Source of the DNA: Dyadobacter sp. CY261
GTDB lineage: Bacteria > Bacteroidota > Bacteroidia > Cytophagales > Spirosomataceae
Assembly: GCF_021440085.1 (NCBI RefSeq)
Contig: NZ_JAKCPW010000005.1
Coordinates: 456,706-520,705, forward strand
Reading direction: 5' to 3'
DNA length: 64,000 bases
Within the stretch, counting starts at the first letter, position 1. Each line of letters opens with the position of its first letter. Made by a program: the position numbers and the translations under genes. The notes under the pieces were generated by a model. That model did no database searches, was not told the origin of the DNA, and worked only from the letters and a program-made list of their open reading frames with translations. Shown here piece by piece: positions 1 to 8,473 of this stretch.

Positions 1-269
1 TGCTCCGGGGTTTTGTAACAGTCCTGCAACATCATCGTGATGAACGCCGGAACGTCGACATCCTTCGCTCCGGGTGTTGTGGTCTTCGGAATGATCATTT
101 CGGCGACTTCCGCGACAATCAGTTTTTGGTTCTCAGTAAGGGTAAACTCAGCCGGGAAGCCTTCTGCGGGCACACGGCCTTCCCACCGCTTCATGGCCAG
201 CAAAGTCGGAGCAGAAAACGCCCCTCCGAGCATGGTCGCAACATGTGTAATAGCAGTTCTTCTGTTCAT
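1..269 (-). CDS. Gluconate 2-dehydrogenase subunit 3 family protein (partial)
   Basis: Only the N-terminal 89 or so residues are present, because the frame leaves the window at base 1. Translation from the ATG at 269 gives MNRRTAITHVATMLGGAF, a twin-arginine-like export signal, followed by a helical segment containing LTENQKLIVAEVAEMIIP and a TPGAKDVDVPAFI stretch. That order is typical of the small subunit (family DUF/PF13618) that accompanies flavin-containing sugar or alcohol dehydrogenases of the GMC type in the periplasm. In such systems the catalytic GMC subunit is normally encoded next to it, so it would lie left of the window. The substrate cannot be told from this fragment. The product call is fairly secure from the signal and motif order; the specific enzyme is not. 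Confidence 0.7.
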   Translation of the reverse strand, partial: MNRRTAITHVATMLGGAFSAPTLLAMKRWEGRVPAEGFPAEFTLTENQKLIVAEVAEMIIPKTTTPGAKDVDVPAFITMMLQDCYKTPE

Positions 270-373
270 GGATTCACTAAGCTGGTATGGCGAGACGATT
301 GAGCATATAAAATATAAAGGTCAAGGAGAGGACGAGTTAAAAAGCCTCGTTCTATTGACCTTTACCCAAAGTC

Positions 374-394
374 GGCGGATTTATATAAATTGCC
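374..394 (+). promoter_or_regulatory. Conserved palindromic element upstream of XRE gene 1
   Basis: The block GGCGGATTTATATAAATTGCC contains the perfect 12-bp palindrome ATTTATATAAAT (379-390), 26 bases before the ATG at 417. The same block with one base different occurs at 15037-15057, at the same distance from the start of the paralogous regulator. Conservation of sequence and spacing outside the coding region suggests a promoter or autoregulatory operator. Function is inferred. Confidence 0.55.
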
Positions 395-416
395 TTTTCA
401 ACGAAAAGCGCATTGT

Positions 417-842
417 ATGCCACATACTATCTCCAACCCGAAGATCCACGAAGGCCGCAATCTTAAGCGCTTCCGCGAGATACTTGGAATCAAGCAAGAT
501 TTCCTCGCTTTCGAGCTGGGTGGCGACTGGAACCAGCAAAAGATCTCCTTATTAGAACAGAGAGAAAGGATTGATGCCGACATATTGGAACAAGTATCGG
601 CCATACTCAAAATTCCCGCTGAGGCTATCCGGAATTTTAATGAAGAGCAGGCAATCAACATCATATCAAATAATACTTTTGATAATTGTGCTCAGCCAGC
701 TTCGGTTTTCTATAACTCCACAATCCATCCGGTTGAGAAGATTATCCAGCTTCATGAAGAAAAGATTGCTTTGTACGAACGTATGTTGAAGGAGAAAGAT
801 GAGATGATGGAGCGGCTGGAAAGGCTAATGACCAGCCGCTAA
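417..842 (+). CDS. XRE-family helix-turn-helix transcriptional regulator (paralogue 1)
   Basis: A 141-residue protein. Residues 6-65 read as a Cro/C1-type HTH (GRNLKRFREILGIKQ, then a recognition region with WNQQKISLLEQRE), as in regulators that bind palindromic operators as dimers. The C-terminal 45 residues (HPVEKIIQLHEEKIALYERM and beyond) form a charged amphipathic helix, likely a short coiled-coil dimerisation segment. The ATG at 417 is preferred over the TTG at 390 because the paralogue at 15080 aligns exactly from this methionine and the 26-base spacing to the upstream palindrome is conserved. It stands alone between a minus-strand oxidoreductase subunit and an EthD gene. Target genes are unknown; autoregulation is inferred from the shared palindrome. 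Confidence 0.8.
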   Translation: MPHTISNPKIHEGRNLKRFREILGIKQDFLAFELGGDWNQQKISLLEQRERIDADILEQVSAILKIPAEAIRNFNEEQAINIISNNTFDNCAQPASVFYNSTIHPVEKIIQLHEEKIALYERMLKEKDEMMERLERLMTSR

Positions 843-855
843 AAGGCAATGCAGC

Positions 856-1263
856 TTACTTCACCACCTCACTCACCAAAATAACGGGACTTGTATTGGT
901 ATAATTCGCAAAATCGGCGCGAATGGCGTCTCTATTCGGCGCGATAGCCGCCTGATACTCGCTCAGGTTTTTTACATAAAATGTGCCGATCGCCATAAAA
1001 GGCAGCGGCTGGTTTGGAATGCCGCTGGCAACCCCTTTCTCGATGGTGTATTTAACCAGGTTTGATCCTAAAAACTTTGCTACCATGGGCATGTGCTTGC
1101 TTTCGTAATACTCCATATTAAAGGTTTTACCCTCGGCATAAGGGTACATGACGGACACTTTTGTTAAGCCTTTTTCCGCAGCAGCGACGTTCTGTTTTTC
1201 CTGACCGAACACGGCAAAGCAAGTTGTCAAGAAGATCAACGACAGCATTACATTTACTTTCAT
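856..1263 (-). CDS. Exported EthD-family protein
   Basis: A 135-residue protein with a Sec signal peptide (about residues 1-20, ending near FAVFGQ) followed by a dimeric alpha/beta-barrel EthD domain. The hallmark is SVMYPYAEGKTFNMEYYESKHMPMV, in which the H-M-P motif is typical of EthD-type reductase/stress proteins. EthD members are small ferredoxin-fold proteins found beside oxygenases or in reactive-compound metabolism; most have no proven reaction. Export to the periplasm is unusual for the family but common in Bacteroidota paralogues. It is divergent from the LysR gene at 1386, with 122 bases between them, so LysR control is a reasonable inference. Confidence 0.75.
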   Translation of the reverse strand: MKVNVMLSLIFLTTCFAVFGQEKQNVAAAEKGLTKVSVMYPYAEGKTFNMEYYESKHMPMVAKFLGSNLVKYTIEKGVASGIPNQPLPFMAIGTFYVKNLSEYQAAIAPNRDAIRADFANYTNTSPVILVSEVVK

Positions 1264-1385
1264 AATTACTTCATTTAATGGATAAATTGTTCATTTTGAG
1301 CTATTTGAGCAAATATTAAAATATTGCCTATATTCGCAAAACATTATTTTTCGATGGAATCGATCGAAAAAACCGATTTAGCAAG

Positions 1386-2252
1386 ATGGAATTACGACAG
1401 CTCCGATATTTTCTGAAAGCCAAAGAGTTATTGAATTTTACAGAAGCTGCAACGGCTTTGAACATCAGCCAGAGTACTCTATCGCAGCAAATCAAGCAAT
1501 TGGAGGATGAATTGAGTGTTCCCTTGTTCAACCGCATTGGAAAAAGAATTACACTCACCGAAGCTGGTGATTTGTTCAGCGAATTTGCTTTGCAGAGTAT
1601 AAACAGGGCCAATGAAGGGCTGCTGCTTTTGCGCGATTTGAAAAATTTAAATACAGGAAAAATTACGATCGGCGTCATTTACTCCATGCGAATTCTGTTT
1701 GCCAAAATATTGATTGAATTTGCAAGCCAGTATCCCAACATCAAAATTCAAGTCGTATTTGGCACGACGAAAGATCTTCTCGAAAGGCTCAATTTGCATC
1801 ATTTTGACTTTATTCTGACCTTCCACGAAGAACTCAGAGAGCCGCATCTAAAATATCAGACGCTTTTAAAAGCAAATATGGTGTTGGTAACTGCTAAAAA
1901 TTCTTCGCTGGCACATAAGACCAATATATCACTGAACGAAGTGGCCGGGTTGCCATTGGCTTTACCTTTCAGTGGCAACAATAGTATACAGTTTTTTGAG
2001 GAGTCATTCGGCCAAAAAAATCTTGTCCCGAATGTTTGTATGGAAATAAATGACATACCAACGCTATTTGAAATTGTAAAAACAGGTCATTGGCACACCA
2101 TACTCAGCGAGACGAGCGTAAACGACCCCGATGTAGTGGGAATCCCCATCGATGGAAAACAGATGCGACGGACCATTATGATTATTTCCCTCAGAGAAGC
2201 CTATGAAAAGAAAGCCGTGACAAAATTCTATGAGATGCTGGGTGGGATTTGA
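1386..2252 (+). CDS. LysR-family transcriptional regulator
   Basis: A 288-residue LysR regulator. The N-terminal winged HTH (residues 1-60) starts MELRQLRYFLKAKELLNFTE and includes ALNISQSTLSQQIKQLEDEL, the classic LysR recognition helix. A linker leads to a periplasmic-binding-protein-like effector domain (about 90-288) of the CynR/CbbR type. It reads divergently from the exported EthD gene, the usual layout in which a LysR protein controls its neighbour and itself from the shared intergenic region. The effector ligand cannot be predicted. Length and domain order are normal for the family. Confidence 0.9.
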   Translation: MELRQLRYFLKAKELLNFTEAATALNISQSTLSQQIKQLEDELSVPLFNRIGKRITLTEAGDLFSEFALQSINRANEGLLLLRDLKNLNTGKITIGVIYSMRILFAKILIEFASQYPNIKIQVVFGTTKDLLERLNLHHFDFILTFHEELREPHLKYQTLLKANMVLVTAKNSSLAHKTNISLNEVAGLPLALPFSGNNSIQFFEESFGQKNLVPNVCMEINDIPTLFEIVKTGHWHTILSETSVNDPDVVGIPIDGKQMRRTIMIISLREAYEKKAVTKFYEMLGGI

Positions 2253-2432
2253 CGCTATGGTAAGTCCGCGTCACGATGAATCCGCCCGGGAACTTCTGGC
2301 CGCAAATAGCGAAATGTGCATGACGGCTCAACTTTTGTCCATTCTCTCCCTCATTCCAGCCAGCCAATTTTGCATTCAGTTTAGGGCAAGCGGTCCGATG
2401 CCGCTCCCGTCAATCTAAAACAAAAATGCAAA

Positions 2433-3713
2433 ATGAAAAGACATCAGAACCGCACGTTGGGTGCATTCGAAAAAACGTTTTGGCTGCTAGACCAGATTGA
2501 TTCCAAAGATTTTGCCCTGGCCGCAGACATCTTAGGAACCCAGCCTGTTGAAAAGTGGGAAAATGCGCTTAACATGGTGCAACAACGCCACCCGAACCTA
2601 TCCGTGAAGGTGGCAATGGACGAACTGTCAAGACCGACCTTGCAGCATGTGGAAAACATGGCCATTCCGCTCAGAGTGGTGAATGTTCAGCAAGATTACC
2701 GCTGGGAACAGGAGGTTGAGAAGGAGCTCTCGGTAAGGTTTAATACGAACGAGGGCCCGCTTTTAAGGGTGGTTTTGGTTCAAAAGCCACAGCGCACCGT
2801 CCTGATTGTGGCGGCCAACCATACAGTCGCGGATGGAAGCTCTTTAAACTTTCTGGTGCGGGATATATTACTGGCCGTTAGCGGAAAAGAGCTTGAACCA
2901 ATGGCACCACAGGTTTCCAACGATCAAACCCTCGACCTTCCGGAAGATCTGCCTGCGCGGACTGTCGACCAGGTACTCGAATTGAAAATGAAGACAGACA
3001 TTGTCAAACCATTGGTTTCGTCGCACCGCATTTCTGAAAACATTACCCGGAATATTTTAGAAAGGGCCAGACAGGAAAATACAACCGTTCATGGGGCCAT
3101 TTGTGCGGCAGTACTGATTGCCTCCAGGAAATTGCGCCCTGAATGGGACGAGACCAGAATGGAATTGGTTTCACCGATCTGCACAAGAGCAGCACTGGAC
3201 CTGGACGATAATTTTGGCCTGAATATTACGACACAACCCGTATTTTTCGAACAGCAGCGCCATTTATCCTTCTGGGATCTGGCGAGACTTGCGAAGGCAG
3301 GGCTCGATGGCACCAATTCTCCTGAATATGTTACGGGCTATTTGTCTTTTTTTAGGGACATTGTATTTGGTCATAATGATATGCAGCAAATGCTTGACGC
3401 ATTAAAACTGGCATTTAACCATCATATCATGGTTACCAACCTGGTTAAGGTCAGATATAAAACCAATTTTGGATCGTTAAAGCTTAAATCGCTGTATGGC
3501 CCGATGGTGCGTTCGGGGAAAGGAATGGAACAGACTATCGGTGCATTAACCACCAATGGTTCGCTTGGATTGACCAATACAAGTGATAATCCTATTCCTG
3601 GCCTGCTTGCAGAAATGGAGAAAATCCTGCAAGACGCTTGTCAGGGAAATGCAGGTGCCGGCATTGTCCCGGGTGTCGATGGCCGAATTGCCAAGTCGTG
3701 TTCTCTTACATAA
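2433..3713 (+). CDS. Condensation-domain (acyltransferase-like) protein
   Basis: A 426-residue single-domain protein. The motif NHTVADGSSLNFL (around residues 130-142) is a variant of the HHxxxDG active-site motif shared by nonribosomal-peptide condensation domains, PapA-type acyltransferases and alcohol acetyltransferases; the first His is replaced by Asn while the second His and the Asp-Gly are kept. The N-terminal part (LGAFEKTFWLLDQ) and the central NITRNILERARQENTTVHGAICAAV helix match the two chloramphenicol-acetyltransferase-like halves of this fold. No adenylation or carrier domain lies nearby, so it probably acts as a stand-alone O- or N-acyltransferase rather than in an assembly line. 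Substrate unknown. No operon partner is visible. Confidence 0.7.
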   Translation: MKRHQNRTLGAFEKTFWLLDQIDSKDFALAADILGTQPVEKWENALNMVQQRHPNLSVKVAMDELSRPTLQHVENMAIPLRVVNVQQDYRWEQEVEKELSVRFNTNEGPLLRVVLVQKPQRTVLIVAANHTVADGSSLNFLVRDILLAVSGKELEPMAPQVSNDQTLDLPEDLPARTVDQVLELKMKTDIVKPLVSSHRISENITRNILERARQENTTVHGAICAAVLIASRKLRPEWDETRMELVSPICTRAALDLDDNFGLNITTQPVFFEQQRHLSFWDLARLAKAGLDGTNSPEYVTGYLSFFRDIVFGHNDMQQMLDALKLAFNHHIMVTNLVKVRYKTNFGSLKLKSLYGPMVRSGKGMEQTIGALTTNGSLGLTNTSDNPIPGLLAEMEKILQDACQGNAGAGIVPGVDGRIAKSCSLT

Positions 3714-4006
3714 AAATCAAATCCTGAACCGTCGTGCGGAAACTCACGGCGGTTTTTGGGTTACATTAAAACGGCAACCTGATAAACCACAAAAGCCGCA
3801 TCTTCCATTTGCCGTAAAGCACTTCACCGATCAGGTCGAGCCCGCAATTGAGGTTAGGCAATGTCTTTCTTTCGTACATAATGCAAATACAACCATACGC
3901 TTTTAGTGGTTCAATAGGGATAAATCGATCCCTATCTGAATCGTAAGTCCGTACTTGTCAGCAGGAAGCGTAGTGCCGAAATTCGTCCTAAACAAATAGC
4001 AAAGTA
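3714..4006. other. Intergenic region without a supported gene
   Basis: Nothing convincing is seen here. Short reading frames exist but show no family resemblance or consistent codon use. The stretch leads into the dehydrogenase relic at 4007, so it may be part of a decayed segment. Confidence 0.5.
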
Positions 4007-4150
4007 ATGGACTTCAATTTTGAAAACGAACTGGACGGCAAAGTTGCGCTAGTGACCGGAGGAAGCAAAGAAGCCGGTAAGGCAATCGCAAATCGGCTAT
4101 TGAAAGCGGGCGCAACGATGTTGATCAGCTCATTAAGGATTACGGGGTAA
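4007..4150 (+). pseudogene. Relic of a short-chain dehydrogenase/reductase
   Basis: The ATG at 4007 opens a 47-codon frame whose product contains LDGKVALVTGGSKEAGKAIA, the beta1-glycine-rich NAD(P)-binding motif of short-chain dehydrogenases, followed by a normal second strand (RLLKAGATMLIS). The frame then stops at 4150, where a functional enzyme would need about 200 further residues. The following 150 bases are open in the other frames but do not resemble the rest of an SDR. A deletion has probably removed most of the gene. Nothing here is likely to be functional. Confidence 0.7.
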
Positions 4151-4300
4151 AATTTCAGTACCAGGGAAAAATGTACCAGGGCCTTTGCCTTTTATCCATT
4201 CTTCTGCGCGCGTTTGCATGCCAACTTTGCAATGTCAAAAAACAATGACAATCAGCTAGCGGTTAGCTGATTATCTTTCAAACTGAATCTTACCAATCAA

Positions 4301-5206
4301 ATGAAAACAATTGCACTGACCATCGGATTAATGCTCACTTTTATCCACAGTCAATTACTATTTGCACAAACGCGCAAGCCGGCATCCGCAGGAAGGGAAG
4401 AGTACATTGAAGTAGAAAAAAACGTTAAACTTCACGTAATAGACCTTGGCGAAGGCCAGCCTGTTGTGCTCATCCACGGATGGCCGCTCAACAATGCGAT
4501 GTATGAATATCAATACCAGTATCTGGTTGAAAAAGGATTCAGGGTAATCGGTATTTCCCTTCGCGGTTTCGGCAAATCCGACAGGCCTTACGGAAAATAC
4601 GACTTCGACACTTTCTCCGATGATATTAAAGTGGTTTTGGAAAAACTAAAAATTGAGCATGCAACGCTGGGAGGCTTTTCTATGGGAAGCGCCGTAACGC
4701 TCCACTATGTGACAAAATATAACGGTGCACATATTGATAAGCTTGCGTTGTTCGGCTCATCGGGCCCTTCGTGGAAAAAAAGGGATGGCTATGCTTATGG
4801 TGCGTCCGACCAGGACGCTGCAGCGCTAATCCAGCAGACCAAAACCAATCGGCAGCAATTGGTGGCAGGTTTCGGAAAAGGCTTTGCCGGAAAGGAAGGC
4901 GGGCTCTCCGAAGAGTCGATCAAATGGCTCGAAAGCATCAACCTGGATGCATCACCCTACGCGACCACACAAGCCATCACAGCATTGCGTGACCTGGATC
5001 TGCGTCCTGAGTTGGCGAAAATTAAAATGCCCGTTGCGATATTTCATGGTGTAAATGACAAATTGTGTGATTTCGCTCAGGCAGAACAGTTAAATAAAGG
5101 CATCGAGGGTTCCTACCTGGTAAAGTTTGAGAAAAGCGGGCACGCATTATTCTTGGAGGAAATGGATAAATTTAACTCCGAACTCGAAAAATTTGCACGG
5201 AAATAA
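4301..5206 (+). CDS. Exported alpha/beta hydrolase
   Basis: A 301-residue protein with a Sec signal peptide (residues 1-22, ending LLFAQ) and one alpha/beta-hydrolase domain. The oxyanion-hole motif HGWPLNN and the nucleophile elbow GGFSMGS are clear, an acid is expected near GVNDKLCDF, and the catalytic His is in SGHALFLEE near the C-terminus. The closest family theme is the haloperoxidase/esterase group (non-heme peroxidase-like hydrolases). It probably acts in the periplasm on an ester or similar small substrate. A strong hairpin ends the transcript just downstream, so it appears to be monocistronic. Confidence 0.85.
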   Translation: MKTIALTIGLMLTFIHSQLLFAQTRKPASAGREEYIEVEKNVKLHVIDLGEGQPVVLIHGWPLNNAMYEYQYQYLVEKGFRVIGISLRGFGKSDRPYGKYDFDTFSDDIKVVLEKLKIEHATLGGFSMGSAVTLHYVTKYNGAHIDKLALFGSSGPSWKKRDGYAYGASDQDAAALIQQTKTNRQQLVAGFGKGFAGKEGGLSEESIKWLESINLDASPYATTQAITALRDLDLRPELAKIKMPVAIFHGVNDKLCDFAQAEQLNKGIEGSYLVKFEKSGHALFLEEMDKFNSELEKFARK

Positions 5207-5210
5207 ACGT

Positions 5211-5249
5211 CTGGCAGAAGCTGTGAAGTCACTTTACAGCTTCTGCCAG
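5211..5249 (+). terminator. Hairpin terminator after the hydrolase gene
   Basis: CTGGCAGAAGCTGT and ACAGCTTCTGCCAG form a perfect 14-bp stem with an 11-base loop, starting 5 bases after the hydrolase stop codon. A short T-containing tail follows. The placement fits transcription termination. Confidence 0.75.
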
Positions 5250-5293
5250 CATCTTTAATGGCACAACATGAACCTCCATCTGCGTATATAGCC

Positions 5294-6142
5294 ATGAGTA
5301 CAACGGTATTCAACAATAATTCAAAGACGTTAGGATTGCTGCGGGTAAGTCAGGGGCAAATGGACGCCATCAACGGCCCCGACTATAAGCAATACATCAA
5401 GATCCTTTATCTGCCAGCCGGTTACAAGCTCAGGGTGGATTTTGCCTGTTATGACACACGGCAGCCGACCCTTTTCTTTATCAGCCCCAATCAATATCTT
5501 GAAATGGAAGCAACTGGTGAGGAAAGCGGCTATTTCATTTTTTATAACCGAGACTTTTATTGCATTCAAATACATGATCAGGAAGTTGCGTGCGATGGCC
5601 TGTTGTTCAACAACATCCGCAACATGCCCAAAGTAGAGGCTTCGGAAGATGAAATCAATTTTTTGGGCTGCCTGTTCAAGGAAATGATCCAAGAATTTCA
5701 ATTGAACGACAGCTCGCTGGAAGAAATGGTCCGCACTTACCTCAAACAATTGCTCATTCGCGCCACGCGCTCCTGGAAAAGGCAGCATTTGGATCACGCA
5801 GTGACCGAACAGCAAAGTGATTTGGAATTCTTTCGCAAGTTTACCCGGCTGGTGGAAGAGCATTATAAATCCAAACACACCGTCGCCGATTACGCGGATT
5901 TTCTATGCATGGCCCCGAAAACCATCACACACAAGTTCAACCGCCTCCGGCTGCCACAGCCCAACGAGGTCATCAAAAACCGGATCATACTGGAAGCAAA
6001 ACGGCTGCTGGTACATACTTCCCTTACGGCCAAGGAAATCGCCTACGACCTTGGTTATAATGACCCGGCTTATTTCAGCAGGCAGTTTCAAACTAAAACG
6101 GGCGAGTCGCCATCCAGTTTCCGGGCAAACTTTTTGGGCTAG
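5294..6142 (+). CDS. AraC-family transcriptional regulator
   Basis: A 282-residue protein from the ATG at 5294; an in-frame ATG at 5258 would add 12 residues but sits 9 bases after the terminator hairpin. The N-terminal part (about 1-160) is a divergent cupin-like sensor region. The C-terminal 100 residues carry the two AraC HTH motifs: DYADFLCMAPKTITHKFNRL and the signature SLTAKEIAYDLGYNDPAYFSRQFQTKTGESPSSFR. It is convergent with the PaoC gene, so it sits at one end of the aldehyde-oxidoreductase cluster, while a second AraC gene sits at the other end. Regulation of that cluster is plausible but not shown. Confidence 0.85.
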   Translation: MSTTVFNNNSKTLGLLRVSQGQMDAINGPDYKQYIKILYLPAGYKLRVDFACYDTRQPTLFFISPNQYLEMEATGEESGYFIFYNRDFYCIQIHDQEVACDGLLFNNIRNMPKVEASEDEINFLGCLFKEMIQEFQLNDSSLEEMVRTYLKQLLIRATRSWKRQHLDHAVTEQQSDLEFFRKFTRLVEEHYKSKHTVADYADFLCMAPKTITHKFNRLRLPQPNEVIKNRIILEAKRLLVHTSLTAKEIAYDLGYNDPAYFSRQFQTKTGESPSSFRANFLG

Positions 6143-6201
6143 TACTTCACTGCTCGAAATTAGAGATCAAGTCAAAGCCAGAAAAATCCATGTTGGTTAA
6201 C

Positions 6202-8448
6202 TTAAATTAGCTTATCCGGCGTAATAGGGAGTTCCCTGATTCTTTTCCCGGTTGCATTGAATACCGCATTGCCGATAGCCGGTGCCACGCCAATAATCGC
6301 AATTTCACCCAAACCTTTACTACCGACCGGATCCGCCAGCAGATCGGGCTTGTTGACAAAATATACATCGATCTCGGGAACATCCGCATTGACGGGGACA
6401 TGATAATCTGCAAAGTCCTTGGTAACGTACCTGCCAAACCGGTGGTCCATGACCGCATCTTCGGTCAATGCCATACCTATGCCGCCTGTTGCGCCGCCGA
6501 TCATCTGGCTTGCCGCGGTTTTCGGACTTACAATGGTACCGGCATCGGCGCAGCAAACGATTTTCTTGACCTGCACCTGGCCGGTAAACGGATGCACATG
6601 GACTTTGGCAAAATGCATGGAGAAGGCATTCATCGAATATTTATTCCGGTTTTCGTCCGGCTTGGATTCGTTGGTGGTTTCTATTTTCTCCATGTTATTT
6701 TGTTTGAATAAATCGCCGAGTGTCGTTTTCGAAGACTTCCCTCCAAGCTGTAATTCGTTGTTATCAATCATCAGATCATCCGGCTTTGCGGAGGAAAAAG
6801 CAGTATTTCCTTTGGCTGCTGCCATGGTAATGAGTTGCTCTTTCAACGCATTACAAGCCGCCAGCACCGCAGGCCCCACGCTATTCACGGTCGACGATCC
6901 TCCCTGCAATCCCGCATTTGGAAATTCCGAACTGCCGAGATGGAAGGTGATGTTCCCGGTGGAAATACCCGTCGTGTTTGACGCGATCTGAACCATGGCC
7001 GTTCCTGTTCCCGGGCCAATATCCGTGATCGCGCAATGCATTACCAGATTACCTTCGCGGTCCAGCGCTGCATGAACGGTCGCAGAATTCCTGTTTGCAC
7101 CAAATGTTCCGGTCCCCATTCCGTAGCCCACCAGCCATTCTCCGTCGCGTACTAAGCCCGGTTTCAGTTTCCGGTTTTCCCATCCGATCCGTTTTTTCCC
7201 TTCCTCGTAACATTCGCGCAGGTATTTGGTAGACCATGGCATGTTTTTATCGGGGTCGGATTCGGTGTAGTTCAATAGCCTGAAATCAACCGGGTCCATT
7301 CCGATGGCATGCGCCACTTCGTCCATTGCAGATTCCAGGGCAAAAGCGCCGGTCGCTTCACCCGGTCCGCGCATCCAGATCGGCGTTGCGACATTGAGCG
7401 GCAAAATGCGGTAACGCGTGCTTACATTGGGCGAGGCATACATCATCCGCGTTTGCTGCAAAGTCGATTCAGTAAATTCCTCGTAACTCGATGTCTGGCC
7501 AATAGATTGGTGGTTGATAGCAACCAGTTTTCCATCTTTGGAAGCGCCGATCTGAATCTTCTGCCAGGTACGGGGCCGGTAACCCACCATCGTAAACATT
7601 TGCTCGCGGGTCAAAACCAGTTTGACGGGCCGTTTCACCTGTTTGGCAGCAATGATTGCCGCCGTTTCGTGCGGCCAGTTGTGCAACCCGTTTCCAAATG
7701 CACCACCCACAAAAGTGGCAATGCACTTTACATTTGCTTCCGGGATGTTCCATTCTTTGGCAAAATTCTTCTGGGTCATTTTGGTGCCCTGCACTTTGTC
7801 ATAAACGGTCAGCTTATCGTCGGCTTCCCAATGTGCCGTAATCGCCTGCAACTCCATCGGATTGTGCACCTCGGTGGGCAACACATATTCCGCTTCAAAC
7901 TTCACCGCTGCACTTTCGAATGCATCTTTCTGACCGCGGTCGTAATCTGCTGTCGGAGATTTCGGGTTCTTTTTGCCCGAAGCGGGCAGCACAGCTTTCT
8001 CTGAATTTGCTTCCAGATTCGTCTGGTGCTCCTCTTTGTGATATTGGATTTTTACCAAAGTTGCCGCGTGCCGCGCTTTTTCAAAACTGGTTGCTACAAC
8101 CGCCACAATGGGCTGATCGTTTGAAACAATTTTATTATCAAAAAACACGCGCAACGGTTGACCTTGCGTCGAAGGCTCAGATGGATGCTCGCCTTTGGGC
8201 TGGTAACCCGGCACTTTGATCGCATTCAAATGCGAAATCACGGCCAGTACACCCGGGGCACGTTCAGCTGCTTTGGAATCAATGCTTTTGATGGTACCCT
8301 TTGCAATGCTGCTGCCGACCAGCACGGCGTAAGCCATGTTGGGCAATGCATATTCCGCCGAGTATCTGGCGGTGCCCGTCACTTTCAGACGCCCATCCAC
8401 CCTGTCGAGCGGTTTGTAATCTTTTTTATCAAAAAATGCTTCAGTCAT
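6202..8448 (-). CDS. paoC: Molybdopterin-binding subunit of a xanthine-dehydrogenase-family aldehyde oxidoreductase
   Basis: A 748-residue large subunit of the molybdenum hydroxylase family. The N-terminal hammerhead domain begins KPLDRVDGRLKVTGTARYSAEY. The cofactor-binding region includes FVGGAFGNGLHNWPHE and the MRGPGEATGAFALESAMDE segment. The active-site glutamate is expected in the C-terminal VGSKGLGEIAIIGVAPAI, where GLGE is clear. No signal peptide is present; in PaoABC-type enzymes the complex is exported through the Tat signal on the Fe-S subunit, which is present here on the neighbouring gene. Together the three subunits oxidise aldehydes to acids in the periplasm in the E. coli homologue. 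The exact substrate here is inferred. Confidence 0.88.
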   Translation of the reverse strand: MTEAFFDKKDYKPLDRVDGRLKVTGTARYSAEYALPNMAYAVLVGSSIAKGTIKSIDSKAAERAPGVLAVISHLNAIKVPGYQPKGEHPSEPSTQGQPLRVFFDNKIVSNDQPIVAVVATSFEKARHAATLVKIQYHKEEHQTNLEANSEKAVLPASGKKNPKSPTADYDRGQKDAFESAAVKFEAEYVLPTEVHNPMELQAITAHWEADDKLTVYDKVQGTKMTQKNFAKEWNIPEANVKCIATFVGGAFGNGLHNWPHETAAIIAAKQVKRPVKLVLTREQMFTMVGYRPRTWQKIQIGASKDGKLVAINHQSIGQTSSYEEFTESTLQQTRMMYASPNVSTRYRILPLNVATPIWMRGPGEATGAFALESAMDEVAHAIGMDPVDFRLLNYTESDPDKNMPWSTKYLRECYEEGKKRIGWENRKLKPGLVRDGEWLVGYGMGTGTFGANRNSATVHAALDREGNLVMHCAITDIGPGTGTAMVQIASNTTGISTGNITFHLGSSEFPNAGLQGGSSTVNSVGPAVLAACNALKEQLITMAAAKGNTAFSSAKPDDLMIDNNELQLGGKSSKTTLGDLFKQNNMEKIETTNESKPDENRNKYSMNAFSMHFAKVHVHPFTGQVQVKKIVCCADAGTIVSPKTAASQMIGGATGGIGMALTEDAVMDHRFGRYVTKDFADYHVPVNADVPEIDVYFVNKPDLLADPVGSKGLGEIAIIGVAPAIGNAVFNATGKRIRELPITPDKLI

Positions 8449-8473
8449 GATCTTTTCATTTCAGGGATTAGGA

